A DNA stretch of 64,000 nt from Schlegelella_A sp038231215 (GTDB taxonomy: Bacteria; Pseudomonadota; Gammaproteobacteria; Burkholderiales; Burkholderiaceae_C). The stretch covers positions 1-64,000 of the forward strand of contig JBBRLS010000006.1 in NCBI GenBank assembly GCA_038231215.1. Reading direction: 5' to 3'. This document shows, piece after piece, positions 61,484-64,000 of the stretch. How positions within the stretch are numbered: position 1 is the stretch's first letter; each line of letters starts with the position of its first letter. Below the pieces are notes generated by a model. That model worked only from the letters and a program-made list of their open reading frames with translations, had not been told where the DNA came from and made no database searches. Position numbers and translations under genes: made by a program.

Positions 61484-64000
61484 TCAAGACTTTGCCTGCT
61501 TTCGCGCCCACAGCGCCACGATCTCTCTGTGATGCGGGATGTTCGTCAGGAACATCTGCCGCAGCGCAGCGTCGCTGATGGCGTCAGCCTGGGCCATCAG
61601 CGCGCGGTGGGCGCGTTGCAGCCAAGCGGCGGCGCAGGGGTCGCCCGCTGCGGCGAGCATGCGGTGGACGGTGAGTTCGATCAGGCGGGGTTGCTCGGCG
61701 CCGTCGAAGTTGCCGGCCGCAGCCTCAGCGGCATCGGTAAGGCCAGGTTCGGCCGCGGCGGCGGGGCCCTCTGCTTCGTTCGCCTGCGCGCCCGCTCCGG
61801 CGTGCGACAGCAGCAAGTTCACCTCACGCATCGCGCTGTCGAGATCACCCTGCGCCAACGCCAGCCCCGCCAGGCCGGCGCTCGCATCAAAGCGCACGCC
61901 GAAGCCGATTTCCTGGGCTACGTCGCGCGCCTTAGCGTAAGCCTTCGCCGCTGGGGCCAACCGGCCCAGTGCCGCTTCGGCGTCGCCCAAACGGAACGAG
62001 GCGATCGCCTCCCAGTCACGCGCCTGCAGCGCCACCGCGGTGTCCAGCGCACTGCGCGCCAAGGCCAGCGCCCGGGCATCGTCGCGCTGCCGCAGCGCTA
62101 ACAGCGACAAGTTGCACAAAATCGCGCACTCAATCAGTCGGTCGCCGTTCTGGCGGGTCAGCCGTAGCCCCTCTTCCATGTCGCGCCGGGCTGCGGCCAG
62201 GTCGCCCAGGTTCAGCCAGCCGGCCCCGACGTTGACCAGCGAAATCGCTTCGCTTCGCCGGTCGCCCGCTTGCCGGAACAAGTTCAGGTTTTCGCGGTCC
62301 AGTTCGTGCGAGCGCACCGGGTCGTCCCGGCGCTGAGCCAGCACCGCAAGACTGTTGAGGCAGAAGGCCTGCGGCTTCAGCAGCCCCCACGCTCTCGCCT
62401 CGTCCAAGGTCTGCTGCAACACCGCCTGCGCGTCGTCCCACCGGCCCTGGTTCACCATCGCCATGCCCCCCAGCCTTAGGCTGAGCAGCCGCAGTTCTTG
62501 AAGGCCACCTTCGGTATCCGCTGGCCCGGGGCTGTGCGTCCGGCTGGCCAGCGCCGTGTCGATCAGCGCCACAGCCCGCCAAGCTGACTGTTCACAGTCG
62601 CCCCACGCGGCCATTCGCATCGCGCGGTAGGCGCGCCGAAAAGCGGCATAAGCCCGCCGGACGTCATCGCCCAGCGCCTCGGCGACGCGGTCCATGGCAT
62701 CGAGGTCCGCCCCCTGGGAATCGCGCTCGCCCAGGACCTCCAAGGTCCGCTCGCGCGCTTGCAGCAGCCGCCAGCGCAAGGGTGCCTGTGCCTCCGCGTG
62801 GCTCGGGCTGTCGCCGGCCCGGTCCAGCAGCGCGAGGGCTAGGCTCACATGTTCCAGCGCCGCCACATGCGCCAGTCGGCCGGCCGCATGTTCGGCCGCG
62901 CGAGCATGGAACTCGGCTGCGTTGGCCTCGTCGCCGGCTTCTGCGTAATGCTGCGCCGTCAGCCCCAGGAAGTCACCCGCGCGGGCGCTGTGGCTCTGGC
63001 TCTGCGCGGCCAGCCAGTCGGCCAGCTTGCCGTGAAGCAGCCTCCTTTGGCGCTTGAGCACGGTGCCGTATGTCACCTGGTGCAGGATCGCGTGCTTGAA
63101 GGCGTACTCGCGCAGGCCATCGGGTTCGGCGTCGTGGCGCTGCAGCGCCAGCTCGCGCTGCACCAGGCGCGGTAGCGTGGCCTCGGTCTGTGCGTCCAGC
63201 GCAGCGAGCGCCCGGTCCCAGAACACTTGCCCTATGACGCTGGCCTCCTGCAGCGTCAGCCGTTCGTCGGCGGGCAGGCCATCGAGCCGGGCCTGCAGCA
63301 CGCCGGTAAGCGTGGACGGGACCTTAGTCGACAGCAGCCGCTCGGCGTTGAGTCGCCAGGGGTCGCCCGAGGTGTCGATCGCGCCATGGTCGATCAGCAT
63401 GCGCACCAGCTCTTCCATGTAGAAGGGGTTGCCCTCCGCGCGGCCCGTGATCAGCGCTGTGAGCGTCGCTGGCACTTCAAGCAGCTTCCTCAGCAGTTCG
63501 TTGGCCAGCTCGTCGCTGGCCTGCCTGTCGAGCGGGTGCAGGTCGATGCGTTCGTGCCGGCCTTCGGTACTGCGCCAATCGCTGCGCCGCTCGAACAGCG
63601 TGGGCCGCGTGAAGGCCAGCATCAGCATCGGCACGTCGCGGTTGACGTCGGCGAGGTAGTTCAGGAAGTCCAGGCTCTCGTTGTCGGCCCAGTGCAGGTC
63701 TTCGAGTTGCAGGATGACGGGCGAGCCACCGCTTGCGCTGACTCTGCGGAATATCTGCGCCGCTGCGTACTGGGCGCGGCTGCGGATTTGCTTGGGATCG
63801 TCCAGGATGCTGCGCAGGTGCGGGCTCTCCTTCCAGTCCAAACCGATCAGGTGGCCCAGCAGATGGGCGTGGCCTTGGGCGAACTCGGGCTCGTCGGCGA
63901 AGAGGGGCATCACGCCCTGTTCGATCTTCGCCTTGGCCTCAGCCAGGGTGTCGTCGTCACTGAGTTGCAGCCGCCAGGCGACGATGTCGCGCAGCAGGCC
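61484..64000 (-). CDS. large AAA ATPase / TPR signalling protein (partial, N-terminus beyond the edge)
   Basis: 838 residues visible; the frame is open through 64000. The visible N-terminal part is the end of an AAA_16-type NTPase domain (VILQLEDLHWADNESLDFLNYLAD as Walker B, LMLAFTRP, EGNPFYMEELVRML, ASVIGQVFWDRALAALD), followed by about 500 residues of helical repeats of TPR type (AEAGDEANAAEFHARAAEHAAG, AFCLNSLAVLAQRRDDPVRSHELDREN, ECAILCNLSLLALRQRDDARALALARSAL). Proteins with this layout usually carry an adenylate/guanylate cyclase or a LuxR domain; the missing N-terminus would decide. No HTH is seen at the C-terminus, favouring the cyclase type. Confidence 0.85.
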   Translation of the reverse strand, partial: GLLRDIVAWRLQLSDDDTLAEAKAKIEQGVMPLFADEPEFAQGHAHLLGHLIGLDWKESPHLRSILDDPKQIRSRAQYAAAQIFRRVSASGGSPVILQLEDLHWADNESLDFLNYLADVNRDVPMLMLAFTRPTLFERRSDWRSTEGRHERIDLHPLDRQASDELANELLRKLLEVPATLTALITGRAEGNPFYMEELVRMLIDHGAIDTSGDPWRLNAERLLSTKVPSTLTGVLQARLDGLPADERLTLQEASVIGQVFWDRALAALDAQTEATLPRLVQRELALQRHDAEPDGLREYAFKHAILHQVTYGTVLKRQRRLLHGKLADWLAAQSQSHSARAGDFLGLTAQHYAEAGDEANAAEFHARAAEHAAGRLAHVAALEHVSLALALLDRAGDSPSHAEAQAPLRWRLLQARERTLEVLGERDSQGADLDAMDRVAEALGDDVRRAYAAFRRAYRAMRMAAWGDCEQSAWRAVALIDTALASRTHSPGPADTEGGLQELRLLSLRLGGMAMVNQGRWDDAQAVLQQTLDEARAWGLLKPQAFCLNSLAVLAQRRDDPVRSHELDRENLNLFRQAGDRRSEAISLVNVGAGWLNLGDLAAARRDMEEGLRLTRQNGDRLIECAILCNLSLLALRQRDDARALALARSALDTAVALQARDWEAIASFRLGDAEAALGRLAPAAKAYAKARDVAQEIGFGVRFDASAGLAGLALAQGDLDSAMREVNLLLSHAGAGAQANEAEGPAAAAEPGLTDAAEAAAGNFDGAEQPRLIELTVHRMLAAAGDPCAAAWLQRAHRALMAQADAISDAALRQMFLTNIPHHREIVALWARKQAKS

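Overview
The window looks like chromosomal DNA of a high-GC betaproteobacterium, probably a member of the Burkholderiales. Support for this comes from the dense GC-rich coding, a small Trp-rich protein of the TIGR04438 type, the lgt and dnaQ housekeeping genes, a GC-rich intergenic repeat of a kind I associate with this order, and degradative gene content (TRAP and Liv transporters, acyl-CoA carboxylase, beta-oxidation). The assignment is inference from gene content; no rRNA is present.

Layout. (1) 1-12.3 kb is a defence island. It holds a truncated RhuM gene, a YhcG-type PD-(D/E)XK protein, a type III restriction subunit, an unknown gene and a coiled-coil protein with a nuclease-like motif. 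These are followed by a three-gene operon: an OLD/RloA-like ATPase, a RloB/TOPRIM protein (together AbiL-like), and a 1138-residue fusion of a Cas4/RecB-like nuclease, an RNase H-like domain and an SF1 helicase. (2) 12.3-18.1 kb is a toxin-antitoxin cluster, partly decayed: two higBA copies as a 424-bp direct repeat, an RHH/PIN pair, an excisionase-type antitoxin with an internally deleted PIN toxin, vapBC, phd/vapC and a deleted vapB. A GHKL ATPase with a STAS-like domain sits inside it, and most modules have visible palindromic or iterated operators. (3) 18.2-19.8 kb carries small unknown genes. (4) 19.8-23.2 kb encodes a TRAP transporter (dctQMP) and a MarR regulator. (5) 23.3-27.7 kb has a cupin gene, an overlapping block of alkylation repair genes with an EamA transporter, and a VOC protein. 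(6) 27.9-29.8 kb is a mercury module (merR, a degraded merA-like gene between two mer operators, merT, merP, a GDCCVxC protein).

(7) 30-39.4 kb contains an enoyl-CoA hydratase, a branched-chain amino acid-type ABC transporter (livHMGF plus a binding protein) with an embedded acyl-CoA synthetase, and a phosphoethanolamine transferase. (8) 39.4-50.3 kb is acyl-CoA catabolism: hotdog thioesterase, two acyl-CoA dehydrogenases, both subunits of a biotin-dependent acyl-CoA carboxylase, thiolase and a FadB-like bifunctional enzyme. The transporter, ligase and these enzymes together suggest uptake, CoA activation and oxidation of a carboxylic acid substrate. (9) 50.4-54.7 kb is core genome: cytochrome c, Trp-rich protein, ilvD, lgt, dnaQ and tRNA-Val(CAC). 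(10) 54.7 kb to the right edge is an island at the tRNA-Val 3' end. It has integrase and excisionase genes, one intact and one broken ABC-type binding protein, an IS5 remnant, DUF3617 proteins, a dead lipoprotein gene and a large ATPase/TPR signalling protein running off the edge.

A hairpin-forming dispersed repeat (core TCATCCTGAGCGAAGCGAAG) occurs at five loci. At one of them two inverted copies enclose a GIY-YIG nuclease gene and supply its ribosome binding site and its stop codon. The intergenic stretch 47.67-48.02 kb is a large imperfect inverted repeat without a convincing gene. These two structures, the AbiL-plus-helicase operon and the recombined toxin-antitoxin cluster are the parts most worth following up.
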